This document shows positions 43,472-56,080 of a stretch of 64,000 nucleotides of DNA, piece by piece (the stretch's first letter is position 1; each line of letters opens with the position of its first letter). The DNA is taken from assembly GCF_019320115.1 (NCBI RefSeq), contig NC_089583.1:75719368-75783367 (forward strand). Reading direction: 5' to 3'. The notes under the pieces are model-generated. The model made no database searches and had not been told where the DNA came from. It saw only the letters and a list, made by a program, of their open reading frames with translations. The stretch is from Miscanthus floridulus (Eukaryota > Streptophyta > Magnoliopsida > Poales > Poaceae). A program made the position numbers and the translations under genes.

Positions 43472-45854
43472 TGTAGGGTCAAGATGGCGGACTAGAGGGG
43501 GTGAATAGTCCTTTCTAAAATTAATCATGTTGGCTAACCGAGACAAATACGGAATTAAAACTATCGGTCTAGCCAAGACAACACCCCTCTATCTAAGTTT
43601 CAAGCACCTTACAAAGATCCTAAATAGGCAACAAATGTGCTGGACTAGCTAGAGCTGACCTAACAAATCTAGCTTGCAAGGTCACACAAACCTATGCAAC
43701 TAGTACTTCAAGCAACCGGGGGAGCTCCTACACGATCTAGTAAGCAAAAGCACAAAGCTCCTAAGCTCACTAGCAATGCTCAAAACACAAGGCTACACAA
43801 GCCAAATTAGAGAGCGCAAATCACTTAGCTACATAGACTAAGCAATGTGACTAACAAGAATACTAAAAACAAATTAGCCACGCAAGAGAGCTACTTCTAT
43901 GCTACACAAGCAAGAAGGTAACTAGCAAGCTACTAAAGCTAAACTAGTCACAAGAGCAACTACACAAGCACAATGTAAATGAAAGTAATACAAGCTTGAG
44001 TTGCGTAGAATGCAAACCACCGAGAAGATGATGAAGACAATGTTGACACGGTGATTTCTCTCGAGGTTCACTTAGTTGACACCAAGCTACGTTCCCGTTG
44101 TGTCGACGCACACTTGGTGGTTCGGTGGCTAATTGGCATCTCCCACCAAGCTCGCACGTCGGGCACTGCAAGAACCTACCCCAAAAGTGAGGATAGCTCA
44201 ATGACATGCTCAACTAGAGTTGCTCTTCATGATCCCCATGGGGTGAGCACAATCCCCCTCACAAATCCTCCTCTGGAGCACCGCACAATCTTCTTGCGTG
44301 CTTCAACGGAATTGCAAGCCACTAAGCCATCTAGGAGGTGGCAACCTTCAAGAGTAACAAGAACCATCAGCTTGCAAATCGATCACCTAGTGCCACTTGA
44401 TGCAACCTCATGATGCAATCGCACTAGAATCGCTCACTCACTCGATCGGATGATCACTATCAAGCACAAGTGAGTTAAAGGGCTCCCAAGCACATCTACA
44501 CAAGCCACCAAGGCTCAAGGGTGCTCAGCAACCAGCCCAAGCCCGAGCTCTGCCTCTATTTATAGCCCCAAGCCAAATAGAGCCGTTGGAGCAAAGTTGC
44601 TAGTTTCTACGAGGGCAGCGGACATGGTGACGCCTGGCACCGGACATGGCGGTGCCCCTCCCAATGGCCGGAAAGGGGTGGCAGTGGCACCGCCCTAGGG
44701 GTGGCGGTGACCACCCAGCCAGCCACCTGAAACACCACGTCTCTAGAAATTTAGGGTGGTGCACCACCATCACCATGGCGATGACAATGACGGTGATCAG
44801 CGCTGCTTCCTCCCTCTCGGCTAAAAAGGGCGATGCCCATGGCGGTGGCACCGGAAACAACCTAGCGGTGCACCACCATCCTAGGGGTGGTGCACACTGC
44901 CATTGGTGGTGCATGCCCTAGCATCAGCTCCTCTTGGCCTAGACCAGGTGGGCACCGCCCTAGGGCTGGCGGTGCCACTGGACATAGCACGGTGGTGCTA
45001 GCTCCAACCCCTGCTCTTGGCCTTGACCAGCTAGGCACCACCACAGGGGTGGCGGTGCACCTGACAGGGGGTGGTGGTGCAACCTAGGCAGCAGCCCAAG
45101 CCCGATTTCGCCTCCACTTCTTTACCAACTTCTTTATCTTTGCAAATGTGCTAACACCACCAAGTGAACAACACCTTATGCACGTGTGTTAGCTTTTCAC
45201 ATACATTTTCCCAAAGGATTAGCACTCTTTTCACCATGCCACTCGATCCTAGCAACAATGCAAAGTTAGATCACTCGAGTGGCACTAGATGACCGATATG
45301 CAAACAAGTTGCCCCTCTTGATAGTACGACCATCTATCCTAAACCCGGTCATAAACTTCTCTACACACCTATCACCGATAAAATGAAATGTCCTAGGTTA
45401 TACCTTTGCCTTACGCATTCCATTCCATCTCCTCTAATGTCGATGCAACACATGCACCAACATGATCAACAATGATATGATCCACTCCATATCATCATGT
45501 GATCATATTGGTTCATCGATATTGACTTCACTTGCTCTTCACTATTGCTTTGGTCCATCGGTGCCAAGTCATCACTCAACTTGCCCTTCACACTTGCAAC
45601 CGGTCCATCAAGCCAAATTATGTCTTGATCTTCTCCACCTTGATCACATGACTCAATATCATGTCTCATGTGCAATGAGCTCCTTCATCATCACATGTGT
45701 AAGCTTTGCAACAAGTCCAAGCCATTTCACCTCTATGGCATATGTTGCTCACACACATGTACTTGTGGACTAATCACCTATGTATTTCACTCAAACACAT
45801 ATTAGTCCACCTAAGGTTGTCACTCAATTACCAAAACCAAACAAGGACCTTTCA
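43472..45854 (-). repeat. 3' LTR of Sirevirus B, 2383 bp
   Basis: On the minus strand it starts TGAAAGGTCCTTGTTTGG right after AAAAAGGGGGAGAT and ends with the complement of TGTAGGGTCAAGATGGCGG plus CTAGAGGGGGTGAATAG. The start matches the inverted end of element C (GGACCTTTCA). Within 44590-45090 a GGTGCACCACC / GGTGGCGGTG phrase recurs many times. Confidence 0.8.
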
Positions 45855-45868
45855 ATCTCCCCCTTTTT
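45855..45868 (-). other. Polypurine tract of Sirevirus B
   Basis: AAAAAGGGGGAGAT on the minus strand, directly before the LTR start TGAAAGG. Standard site and sequence for Sireviruses. Confidence 0.85.
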
Positions 45869-48800
45869 GGTAATTGATGATAACTCTACAAAGATATGGA
45901 AAATAAGTACTTTTGGATTCATGTTGCTTGCCTAAGCAATTTTACCATTTGTAAATGATTTTGGACAAGTACCATAAACCTAAATTGGTAGTATTAGCTC
46001 CCCCTACATATGTGCTAGAGTGTTTGTTTTGAAGCTCGCACATATGCATAGATTAAAATATGGGAGAGTAATTACTACCAATGATGCTAAGGTGTATAGA
46101 ATAAACCTTTGAAGCGTGATACCAATCGGAGTTGCACTTTTAACACCATCCTTAGCACCATGAGTAGCTAGACATCAAAGATACTAGAAACCCCATGAGA
46201 TCAACATTATAAGCAAGGTTCTAGTACCACATGTAGAAGTACAAGTCTAGCTATCATCCTATGCATGCTAGTTATCAAATCATCACTCAAGTTCTACAAC
46301 TAGCATACACCACACAAGCATGCATATCAAATTTAAAAACTTATGCAAATCAAGCAAGCACATGAATATGCACATATCAAATGCAATCAATCAAAGTTCA
46401 TAAGCTTGCTCCCCTACTTGTGTGCATCTCTTGTCCAAGAATTTTGATCTGTCTTAATTCCTCAATGTTGCTCCCTCTTTGTCCATGTCCATGTCTAACC
46501 TCTACTTCTTTGTCTCAATCTCTCTCAAAGATTTCATATATTTGTACAATCTCTCTCCCTTTGTCATCAATTTCCATAAAAGGTGTGCGTCCCATTGATG
46601 CAAAGGCTTGCATTGAGGTAGATGGTTGACACTTGAATCTCCATTTTTGATGGACACCACTTGTATAGCTCTTTAGACACTATGTGTAGGATCTTGTGAC
46701 CTTGATACCAATTGTAGTGGGGCTCCTCCCCCTATGTCTAAGCATGGGTCATTCTCTTAATAATCTTGAGCTCTTCTAGATGAGAAAAGCATTCTTCATT
46801 TGATGATCACTTAAAATTGAGGATCACTTGTGGAACCACCATCTTATATTAATGATACCATGTGTAGAGATGTGATACCATGTGTATGATTGATTTATCA
46901 ATACAAACCATTTCTTGAATATTTGCAATCTTCATTAGTACCACTTGTAGGATATGACTTGTAAGTTGATCTAGACACCACTTGTGAATTCTTGATGAAA
47001 TACTTGAGTCTAGATGCCACTTGAAACAATCCAAAACAGATATCCATTTGCATTATTGTCTTGTGCTTGTACTCTTGTTACTTATCATGAGCTTCTAAGT
47101 TGACTTGAACTAAATTGATTTGCCTAAGCTTCTAAGTCCGATTTGAACCAATGACAAGCTTCTTCACACCTCTTACAAGGGTTATCTTGCCAATGTTGTA
47201 CTTGTCACTTATTAGCAATCCAAATTAAATCAAGTACTTGGGTTCACTAGCTCATGAACAAATTCATATACTAACCACTAGATCAATTAATCATTCAAGC
47301 AATAGTGGTAGGCTATGAATTTCAAAGATTTTCATTTGTCATGCATGATCCTAATAAGCATGTACTATATGCACTAACCGCATACTAGTAAGGAATGAAA
47401 TGATCATGCACATTACAATGATACCTTTGTTATATTGGAGTAGAGGATAGTCACATAGATTCTAATTCATTACTCCAATAGTAATGTGAAGTCCAATTAT
47501 AAGCTTGGTGAAGACTAATCATCATAGATAGAGTCCATTCTTCACCCATATGAATTGAGAATCACTAATATGATCAAGTGCACTATCATGATGTGGTTGA
47601 CTTGTTTTATTCTTTGATCAATGCTTGCATGAGAGAACTATTTAGAATACCACTTGAATTGCCATGACTAGCTCACTTTTGAGTGTTGCTTGCTTTTCTT
47701 GATCAACCTTTTTCATTGCTTCAACTAAGCATCTCAAATATCCCTCGGATCACTACTTCCATGTTAGTCTTCCAAGCACCACACTTGGTTTATCTACACA
47801 GGTGGCAAGCCCCTACACTAGGGAGAAGTAACCTCTCTCCAAGAACCATTCTTGATACTCACTTAAAATGAATTTATTGATTGATCCAAGTGATGGACTT
47901 ATCTTGATGAATAATCTTGAATCCTTATTTAAGTCATTTTCTTTATACATGTTTAAGTCCTTTTTTCTACCAAATGATTTCCAATAAACACTAGAACTTA
48001 AACTTCATCTTCATCTTGAGCTTGGTCTTGATCTTCAATTGAGTACCTATTGTGTGCCAAGTACACTCCACAATCAAATGGCCTTATACTCTTTAGTTTG
48101 TCATGCTTATAGATCATATCAAAACCAAACTTAGGATACCTCAAACACATATAAGTATGATTCCAACTTGAGAACCTTTCAATCAAAGTGACTCTTGATC
48201 AATCCAACTATTGTCACTTTTTTTGTCAGATTCTAGTACTCTTCAAAGAAAAATACATATCTCCCAATGTACAAACCCAAATATCACAAAATTTGGTGAA
48301 GATGAGCCTCACTAAGTCATATAGCAGATGTAAAAATTTGAGCTTCATTTGACTTCTATATTGCTACCAGATTTCAATTATTTTACCACTGCTACATGCT
48401 GAAAACTGTTGCACGATAGCTGACAAGATTTACTCCAAAACTAAAGCATCTCTTAACCAATTATCATGAAATTTGTACAGCATCTCATACCATAAGTCTA
48501 GACCATGCATACCAAATTTCATGCCAATCTAAATATATTTGATCACTCAAACTCAGACTTGATCACACCAAGCTCAGTTTTTCAATTATAGGACAGATTT
48601 CAACCAATTGAGCTAAACTTCATCAAATGTGAATCAAACTTGAAACTAACTTGTTTGAATATTTTCACAAGACATATCCATACAATCCTACTCACTAAAG
48701 GTCATCTCATAAATTTATCCAACATAAATCAATTCAAACTTGATTACTAAGCATTTATCCTTTCAATCATCTTATAGCAAACAACATTGCATATTTATCC

Positions 48801-49087
48801 AATTCAATCAACTCATATGCACCCAAATAAAATGATCAACTAGAAATATACCTTGGTTAGCTCATGATCACCCAATTAGCAAGTTTTAACTCAATTCTTT
48901 GCAAGCCATCAAATATTCCAATAAATCACCAACAACTTGACACAATGCACTTGTATGTTGATAGCTCTTGGACTTCACTATCTTGTCATGGCATTGGGAT
49001 AATAACCATCATTTGTCAATACTTGGCTCAATCACATGATCAATACAATCAATACCACTTGAACCAAGCCTCCAATGCACATGGTAC
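45869..49087. other. Long non-coding interior of Sirevirus B
   Basis: 3.2 kb AT-rich with no frame above about 80 codons that shows a motif. The phrase 'taccacttgtagg' and variants recur in 46660-47040. It occupies the place of pol. Confidence 0.7.
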
Positions 49088-50597
49088 CTACAAACATTCA
49101 TCCACTTTTTGATGGTACCAAACAAGTTTGGGCCCTCTCAAGTTAGGAGTAACATACTTAGGCATAGCCTTCGTATGAGTAGCGGGATGTTTTGCAATTG
49201 CAACCAATGAGGTACCATTACCGTCCTTTCTAAGTATATTATTATCAATAATTGAAATAGGCTTAGAAGAGTTACCTAAGGGACATGAATATGCCATGTG
49301 TCCCCTTTCCCTGCATGAGTAGTACTTTCTCTTTGATTGAGCCATTTCTTCATTGCTCATATGGTGTTTCTCATTGCCTTGCCACTCATGAGTTTCTTGA
49401 GCCTTCTTCTCAAGCTTGGTAGGACACCTTGAGACAAAGTGTCACATATCTCCACACTTGACGTGAGCATACATCTTCTTCTCTTCATCATTCTTGCTCA
49501 TCATCTTAGCATCTTGAATTTGCATTGGATGCCTTGCCTTTTCACCCCTTTTTGTCTTCTTCATCATCATCAACTCACCACCATCTTCATGGTTGATCTT
49601 GATATGCTCTCGGGGTATCTTCTCTTGCTCAACTTATGACTTTGGTTGAGGCTCTTCTTGTTGCTTTACCAATTGCTTGGTTGGGCACATTGAGGTAAGG
49701 TGACCCCAAGTGTGGCACTTGAAGCACTTCACATGCTTGAGCTTTTCTTCTTCCTTCATCTTCTTGAGCTTCTCAATGCTTGGGCAACCATTTGCAAGGT
49801 GTCCCGCTTCATGACACTGGTAGCACATGGAGTGATACAACTTCAATTGTAGTTGCTTCTTCATCTTCTTTGCCCTTTTTCTTTCATCCTTTGTCATCTT
49901 CCTTTTGAAGCCAAGGCCACTCTTGTCACCGAAATTTATTTGAGTCTTCAACATATGCTCAAATGTGACTTTTGAGTTGTAGCACCTCTCTAACTTGTTG
50001 CTCAAATTCTTCACTTCTCTTTTGAGCTCATTGTTCTTCTTCAAAAGGTTAGTCTCACAAGACATAGAAGTAGAATGAGTATCTATTTGTGAAGAACATG
50101 GCATATCTAATAAATCATCACAAGAGGTGGATACATGCTTCTTCCCTACATCACAACAGTTAGTCACATGTTGCAATTGATCACTTGACTCATGTGATGA
50201 GCTCTCATTATTTTTAATTTTATTTGTAAATACATTAATGAGAGAAGCATGTTGTTCTAATAATTCTTCATGAGATGCAAGTAGTGTCTCATGAGTCAAT
50301 TTTAGTTCACCATGTGAAGATATAAGAACATCAAGTAAGTGCTTATGTTCTTCACATGAGTTTTTTTAGAAATGAGTTTTCATTTTCCAATTTTAATGTT
50401 TTAGCTTTCTCATTTTCTAAAGACATGGTCATGCTAGCAAGTCTACTCACAAGCTCATCATATGAATCATGATCAACCACATTAGCATTAGATACCTTAG
50501 TGTCACCTTGTGACATGAAGCAATGTGGTGATGTAGGAGAGCTTGTAGTAGCAATGTCATCCGGGCATGATCCATCATCATCACCATTGGTATTTCT
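49088..50597 (-). pseudogene. Sirevirus gag with four zinc-knuckle units (element B)
   Basis: Readable from about 50590. An acidic/Ser segment and a long coiled coil precede two intact CCHC knuckles (CYQCHEAGHLANGC and CFKCHTWGHLTSMC) at 49680-49830. Two further knuckle-like units have lost residues: VKCGDM-stop-HFVSRC (TGA at about 49438-49440) and YYSCRERGHMAYSC, which lacks the first Cys. Other breaks: a stop/shift in an A-run near 50368 and the stop at 49634. The N-terminal capsid-like part is cut off at 50600. Gag would coat the RNA and form particles; multiple knuckles are seen in grass Sireviruses. Confidence 0.8.
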
Positions 50598-50600
50598 TAA

Positions 50601-51372
50601 TGCTTATAGAAATAATCTGCAAGCGCACGGAATTACCATTATAGTACTTCACCCAGAAGTATTTAGGGTATCATATTTTCCATAAGGAACAGAGGTACTC
50701 TTCTAGCTAGTTCGTCCAAGGACAACACAAGGGTAGAATTAGCAAAGGTTGAAATGGATTCCTATGGTTTTACGGTCTAAGGATAGATAAACATGACTCC
50801 TACTTGCTCACTTCGGGTGTCGGCTTACACCTGGTCTGCCAAGTGATACCGCCCTCTACTCTATGTTGAACCCAAATGTGGGGGAGTATGAAGGACAGAC
50901 AGGGCTGTCACCGCCTGCCGCCTACCCCTCAACCATGGGAAACGAAGCAAATGAAGGTAGCCTCTAGCCTAGACACCACGTCTACGCTATCAACTACTAC
51001 TCTAGTGTGCATGCAAGGGTTATCCATCTTTATCTAGGCCCTTCTACTAGAGCATCCACCACAGGGATAGACGATGAACCCACAAACAATTAGGAGTATA
51101 GCTTAACTAGTCAAAGACTTTATACCAAAGGAATCACGAATACTCACTTAGCGAGAAAAAACTGTTGAGGCACAAGTATCCATTAAGGTACAAGATGGGG
51201 AGACACCGACAAGCCCAACGCTCCCCCAACCTCTACCTCACATCTCTCCCTTACTATTCTACTAGCTACTAGGGCCTAAGTCCTTTTGGAGTGTTGCTCT
51301 TTGCCTTGTGGTCGTGTCTAATAGAGGGGGGGTACCCCTCTATATATACAAGGAGGAGAGGCGGTGCTGGAG
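50601..51372 (+). repeat. LTR fragment of another retrotransposon (G)
   Basis: Starts TGCTTATAGAAATAATCTGC directly where gag of element B breaks off, and shows the AAGCGCACGGAATTACC text common in one family of grass LTRs. A TATA-like CCTCTATATATACAAGG lies near 51338. It is interrupted by element C at 51373. Orientation follows the TATA box only. Confidence 0.5.
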
Positions 51373-51455
51373 TGAAAGCTCTAGTTTGGTTTTGGTGAAA
51401 TGATGAAACCCTAAGTGCTAACCTAGTTTATCAAAGTGATTATGAGATAGGTAGC

Positions 51456-52636
51456 TAATGGAGACGGGGATCCCGATCTTTTGTCAGGTGATGGTAACTA
51501 TCGTTGTGGCGGAGAATGACACACCGATCCGGCTTCAGATCGAAAGATCGAACCCTGCAATCTTAGCACCATAGCTCCTCTGGTTATCAACCAAGTCACG
51601 GACCAGGTTGACCTCGCCAAAAAGGCTAATCCCTGCCTGCGCAATGAAGAACACAAGCAAGAACAAGAAAGAAAGCAACCAAATTGCAGATGAATGATTA
51701 ATCTCACGAGTTGGGGTCTCACAAACCAAAGAACGACGAAACTATTTCTTGACAGAATAATCTAAGCAAAACCCCAAACCCTAAAGTAGGTGGTGGCTAC
51801 TGATTATATAGCCTAAGGGACGTCCAAGGATCCCTCTTCACGTCCTAAAGGTGTCCCAACACGTTACAAGGCCCAACGGCCCAAAAGAAGGTGTTGCAGC
51901 ACCCTGATAGATTCTGGACGCTAACTTGTTTCGACGATTTCTGTTGATTCCGAAGAGATTTTGATGTGAAACCACTTGGATTGTCTTCCTTATCAAATTA
52001 TCTTTCCATCCATATGTGGATCATCGAAAACGGAGTTCGGATGCGTCCTAGGCATCCATTTTATTACAGACTAGTCCTGATGGCCGAGGCAGACTTGAAC
52101 TCGGATTGGACTGGGCCTCTGGCTTGGCTTGGACGTCCTTGCTGGCCTCCTAAGGTGGTGGCCAAGGAGGAGGACGTCCAAGGGCTTTCTTGGTGGGTTC
52201 TCCAAGTCCTTGGGGTGTGCTCCCACTTGGGCCAGGGTCCCAACGATGAATAACAAGTCCATAACGATAGTGTAGCTCCCAGCAGAAACAATGACAGAAT
52301 ATATTGGCGATTTGGAGGCCTTGCCGACGTGATATTAATATGGAACCAGATCTATTTGAAAGCTTATCAAACAAGCTTTCCATCAAGTGCTCATTGACCT
52401 CGATCGCACTCCAGATGGATGAGTTATGGCCTTCCCAATGAGGCACTGTCGGGCTGCCAACGAACCGAAAGTTCAACTTTGATGAACTTCCATTATGAAA
52501 CACATTTGAACCTACAATCAAATAGTGACATGTACATGTGGAACCAAGTGAATTATAACCAAAGCCACTATGCAAATGTAGGAATGAGCGTACCTTATAA
52601 TCATTGTTCGTATCCGAAGGTGCCATGTCCTCATCA
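51456..52636 (-). repeat. 3' LTR of element D
   Basis: Minus strand TGATGAGGACATGGCACC ... GTCTCCATTA. Near-identical to 54900-56080. Ends are TG...TA rather than TG...CA. Confidence 0.9.
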
Positions 52637-52649
52637 TCCTCCCCTTCTT
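52637..52649 (-). other. Polypurine tract of element D
   Basis: Minus strand AAGAAGGGGAGGA ends exactly at the LTR start TGATGAGG. Confidence 0.8.
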
Positions 52650-53777
52650 GACAACAAACCGTCCTCGGTTTGAGCTTAGGTGGTGGACAAGTTGTCGGTA
52701 GTAGCCAACATTGCTCTCCTTCTTGAAATTTAACATGTTTCTTTATAACAAAACTAGGGGAACTTGACATGACAAGATTATAGCAATTGCAATCCTTTGG
52801 TTGATCATACTTTTGCACAATATAAAGAGATTTCAGATTTGAACAAATATAGACACGATGCACCATATACTCTCCTTTACTATTATATTTTCCAATAAAA
52901 TGATATGTATGTCTAGAGAACCATGGCAAATCAGCATATGCATAAAGTTTCTCCTCTAAAGAACTAAGATTACACGGAACATCAAATTCAATGTAACCCA
53001 AAGTATTTAAAGAAGACAACAATTTCAGCTCATCAACTTCACTAGCATTATGAATAACAAGTCTATTTTCAACACAAGTGCTCATTTTCAGCACACATAT
53101 AGCATGATCATTCTTCAATGATTGCATGGGTATAACATAAATATCATCATGCAAGTCATCTTTGTCATAAGAAACATCAAGCAAATCATCTTGTGACAAA
53201 GGTAAATCAAGCGAATGCTCCACTAAAATTTGCTCTATCATAGCATAATTGGTGGAAAATTCAGCACATCAAGAGAACTCTCACCTTCTATGAGTTTAGC
53301 ATCATGGGCATTACCTTTGCTCTCATGTTCAGCAGGGATAATAGTTGATGGTTCTGAATTTTCACATGAGGCTGTGAGCTTCTCATTTTCTATCACGTCA
53401 TCCGTGCTCTTTTCTACATTGTCCTACAAAAGGTTAGGCATAGTAGGAGGAATAACAACAGACTCTTCCTCTAAATGGTGCACCTCATCATATGAAGTCA
53501 AAATAGGAGGTGGATTAACAAAGGTTTCTCGCATAAGAAGTTTCATATCATTCCAAGTTTGAGGCTTATCAGAAGGATCTAAAGACTCCCACCAAGATAA
53601 AGCAGAATGTAGCAAAACACTAGCTGCATTTTTTACCTTTCTCCTTGGACACATAAAGCGAGTAGCAAATATGTTATCGATGGCAATTTCCCACTCCATG
53701 TACTCATCAGCACCTATACCATCATAAGTCGGTGGATACGAACAACCTGTCATTGTAAACACAAAAACAAGGAACAA
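52650..53777 (-). pseudogene. Gag-like protein of element D, two broken segments
   Basis: The first segment (53777-53424) contains a retrotransposon gag (capsid) domain: YMEWEIAIDNIFATRFMCPR, then VLLHSALSWWESLDPSDKP, WNDMKLLMRETFVNPPP. It stops at TAG 53424-53426. Translation continues in frame to about 53240, then shifts one base into a second segment (LVEHSLDLPLSQDDLLDVSY ... LSSLNTLGYIEFDVPCNLSS) that stays open through the polypurine tract into the LTR. No zinc knuckle, protease or polymerase motif is present. The second segment has no function I can name; it recurs in grass gypsy-derived proteins. Confidence 0.75.
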
Positions 53778-54884
53778 ACGGTGAAAGTTATCCCTACCAA
53801 ATGACTACATGGTTACAGTGGTGTCACTTTTCACAACAAGTGGAAGCATCTTACCAAGCTCTTACAAAGTTCTTACCAACGCAAGCAGTGGCGGTACAAC
53901 CGGCGGCTGGTTCGTGATACCTATGAGGCAATGGTACCGAGATTGCAAGGGTCTTTTTCTGTACCGATCTAAAGTATATGTGGAGTTTTGGAGGCATGAA
54001 AAAGAACAAATATATATATGTGGCACACAAGTCAGTGACAGACAGCAATATTGAATAAATGTCTAGAGCACTTGTCCTAGTTGCTGGCCTATACGTGTTT
54101 CTATCACCAGTTGTGATAAACAAGAGAGGAAACAAGGATGAAAGGAAACAAGTATTAAAGGTAGCAACGGATATGAACAAGGCAAAAGGTACCACAAACA
54201 ATAGAGCTATTGAGTGTTCCTTACGTGCTCCTTTTCGATATCTTCTATTCTCTTTTACTATTTTTTTCTTTTATTTTTTTTTGTCCAATCTTTTTTTTTC
54301 TTGCTTTTGCTCTTTTGATATTTTTTTCTCAGCAAGGAGCACACAAGAATAAACCACAAAAAATTTGAGCTTAATTGAATAAAAGATGTGGCCTATAGAA
54401 AATTAGGACTGTGCTCTAAAAAGCATACCACAACTTATGGGCCCAGAAACTCAATTTTCCTAATCGAATTTCGCAAATCTAATTTTTGTGAACCTAGCAA
54501 TGCTAGGATGAAATAGATCTAAAATTTTCTGGCGTTCTCCGTAGATATAAAATTTTCCCAGTTTTAAGTTCGGATGCAAAAGTTATGACTGTTTTAAGGA
54601 AGCTGCTCGAATCAGGGATTTAGTGGACACAAGATGCAAACCGATGGTGATACGGAATAGCGGTGGGTGGAGGTATCAACACAAACTAGAAAAGAACACA
54701 ATCTAAACCAGCAACAAGACTTTGACCTAGGACACAAACTCAACAACGGAATCTAAAACTGAAATATACAAAGGCTATGGCGCGGAAGGTTCTAGGATAG
54801 GAAATAAAAGTATGGCACTGGACTATAGGACGAATGCGAAACTCTCAAACTAGGGAATAAAAGTGAACCTGATGGTATACCTTA
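53778..54884. other. Untranslated leader of element D
   Basis: 1.1 kb between primer site and gag on the minus strand. T-rich tracts at 54250-54330 (plus strand). No coding motif. Confidence 0.55.
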
Positions 54885-54899
54885 GCTCTGATTACCACT
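54885..54899 (-). promoter_or_regulatory. Primer-binding site of element D
   Basis: Minus strand AGTGGTAATCAGAGC directly after the LTR. It matches the initiator-tRNA-Met complement TGGTATCAGAGC with one extra A. Confidence 0.8.
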
Positions 54900-56080
54900 T
54901 AATGGAGACGGGGATCCCGATCTTCCGTCAGGTGATGGTAATTATCGTTGTGGCGGAGAATGACACACCGATCCGGCTTCAGATCGAAAGATCGAACCCT
55001 ACAACCTTAGCACCATAGCTCCTCTGGTTATCAACCAAGTCACGGACTAGGTTGACCTCACCAAAAAGGCTAATCTCTGCCTGCACAATGAAGAACACAA
55101 GCAAGAACAAGAAAGAAAGCAACTAAATTGCAGATGAATGATTAATCTCACGAGTTGGGGTCTCACAAACCGAAGAACGGCGAAACTGTTTCTTAACAGA
55201 ATAATCTAAGCAAAACCCCAAACCCTAAAGTAGATGGTGGCTACTGATTATATAGCCTAAGGGACATCCAAGGATCCCTCTTCACGTCCTAAAGGTGTCC
55301 CAACACGTTATAAGGCCCAACGGCCCAAAAGAAGGTGTTGCAGCACCCTGACAGATTCTGGATGCTGACTTGTTTCGACGATTTCCGTTGATTCCAAAGA
55401 GCTTTTGATGTGAAACCACTTGGATTGTCTTCCTTATCAAATTATCTTTCCATCCATATGTGGATCATTGAAAATGGAGTTCGGATGCGTCCTGGGCGTC
55501 CGTTTTATTGCAGACTGGTCCTAATGGCCGAGGCAGACTCGAACTCGGATTGGACTGGGCCTCTGGCTTGGTTTGGACGTCCTTGCTGGCCTCCTAAGGT
55601 GGTGGCCAAGGAGGAGGATGTCCAAGGTCTTTCTTGGTGGGTTCTCCAAGTCCTTGGGGTGTGCTCCCACTTGGGCCAGGGTCCCAAGGATGAATAACAA
55701 GCCCATAACGACAGTGTAGCTCCCAGCAGAAACAATGATAGAATATATTGGCGATTTGGAGGCCTTACCGACATGATACTGAGATGGAACCAGATCTATT
55801 TGAAAGCTTATCAAACAAGCTTTCCATCAAGTGCTCATTGACCTCGATCGCACTCTAGATGGATGAGTTATGGCCTTCCCAATGAGGCACTGTCGGGCTA
55901 CCGACGAACCGAAAGTTCAACTTTGATGAACTTCCATTATGAAACACATTTGAACCTACAATCAAATAGTGACATGTACATGTGGAACCAAGTGAATTAT
56001 AACCAAAGCCACTATGCAAATGTAGGAATGAGCGCACCTTATAATCATTGTTCATATTCGAAGGTGCCATGTCCTCATCA
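54900..56080 (-). repeat. 5' LTR of element D
   Basis: Near-identical partner of 51456-52636, same length. Followed on the minus strand by the primer-binding site. Confidence 0.9.

Larger units (their letters stand above)
43472..50600 (-). mobile_element. Gag-only Sirevirus B (non-autonomous), 5' end missing
   Basis: Minus-strand order: gag (50597 to 49088), about 3.2 kb without coding sequence, polypurine tract, 3' LTR. There is no protease, integrase or reverse transcriptase anywhere between gag and the LTR, where element A has over 3 kb of pol. The gag end (VTPNLRGPKLVWYHQK) corresponds to the residues just before the protease in element C (VTNLQGPKQVWVPKKN), so pol is removed cleanly. 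The right side is cut by an LTR at 50601. The left LTR end abuts Sirevirus F at 43471/43472. Confidence 0.75.
51456..56080 (-). mobile_element. Complete small gag-only gypsy element D, 4625 bp
   Basis: Two LTRs of equal length (51456-52636 and 54900-56080, 1181 bp each), a primer site next to the right LTR, a polypurine tract next to the left LTR, and GTAGC duplicated outside (51451-51455 and 56081-56085). All are consistent with a single minus-strand insertion. The 2263-bp interior encodes only a gag-like protein, so reverse transcriptase and integrase must come from elsewhere. The LTRs differ at scattered positions, mostly transitions. Confidence 0.9.

Noticed and set aside
44600..45087. 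Overlapping ORFs on both strands of the element B LTR
   Set aside because: Produced by GGTGCACCACC-type LTR repeats; no domain and no start context.
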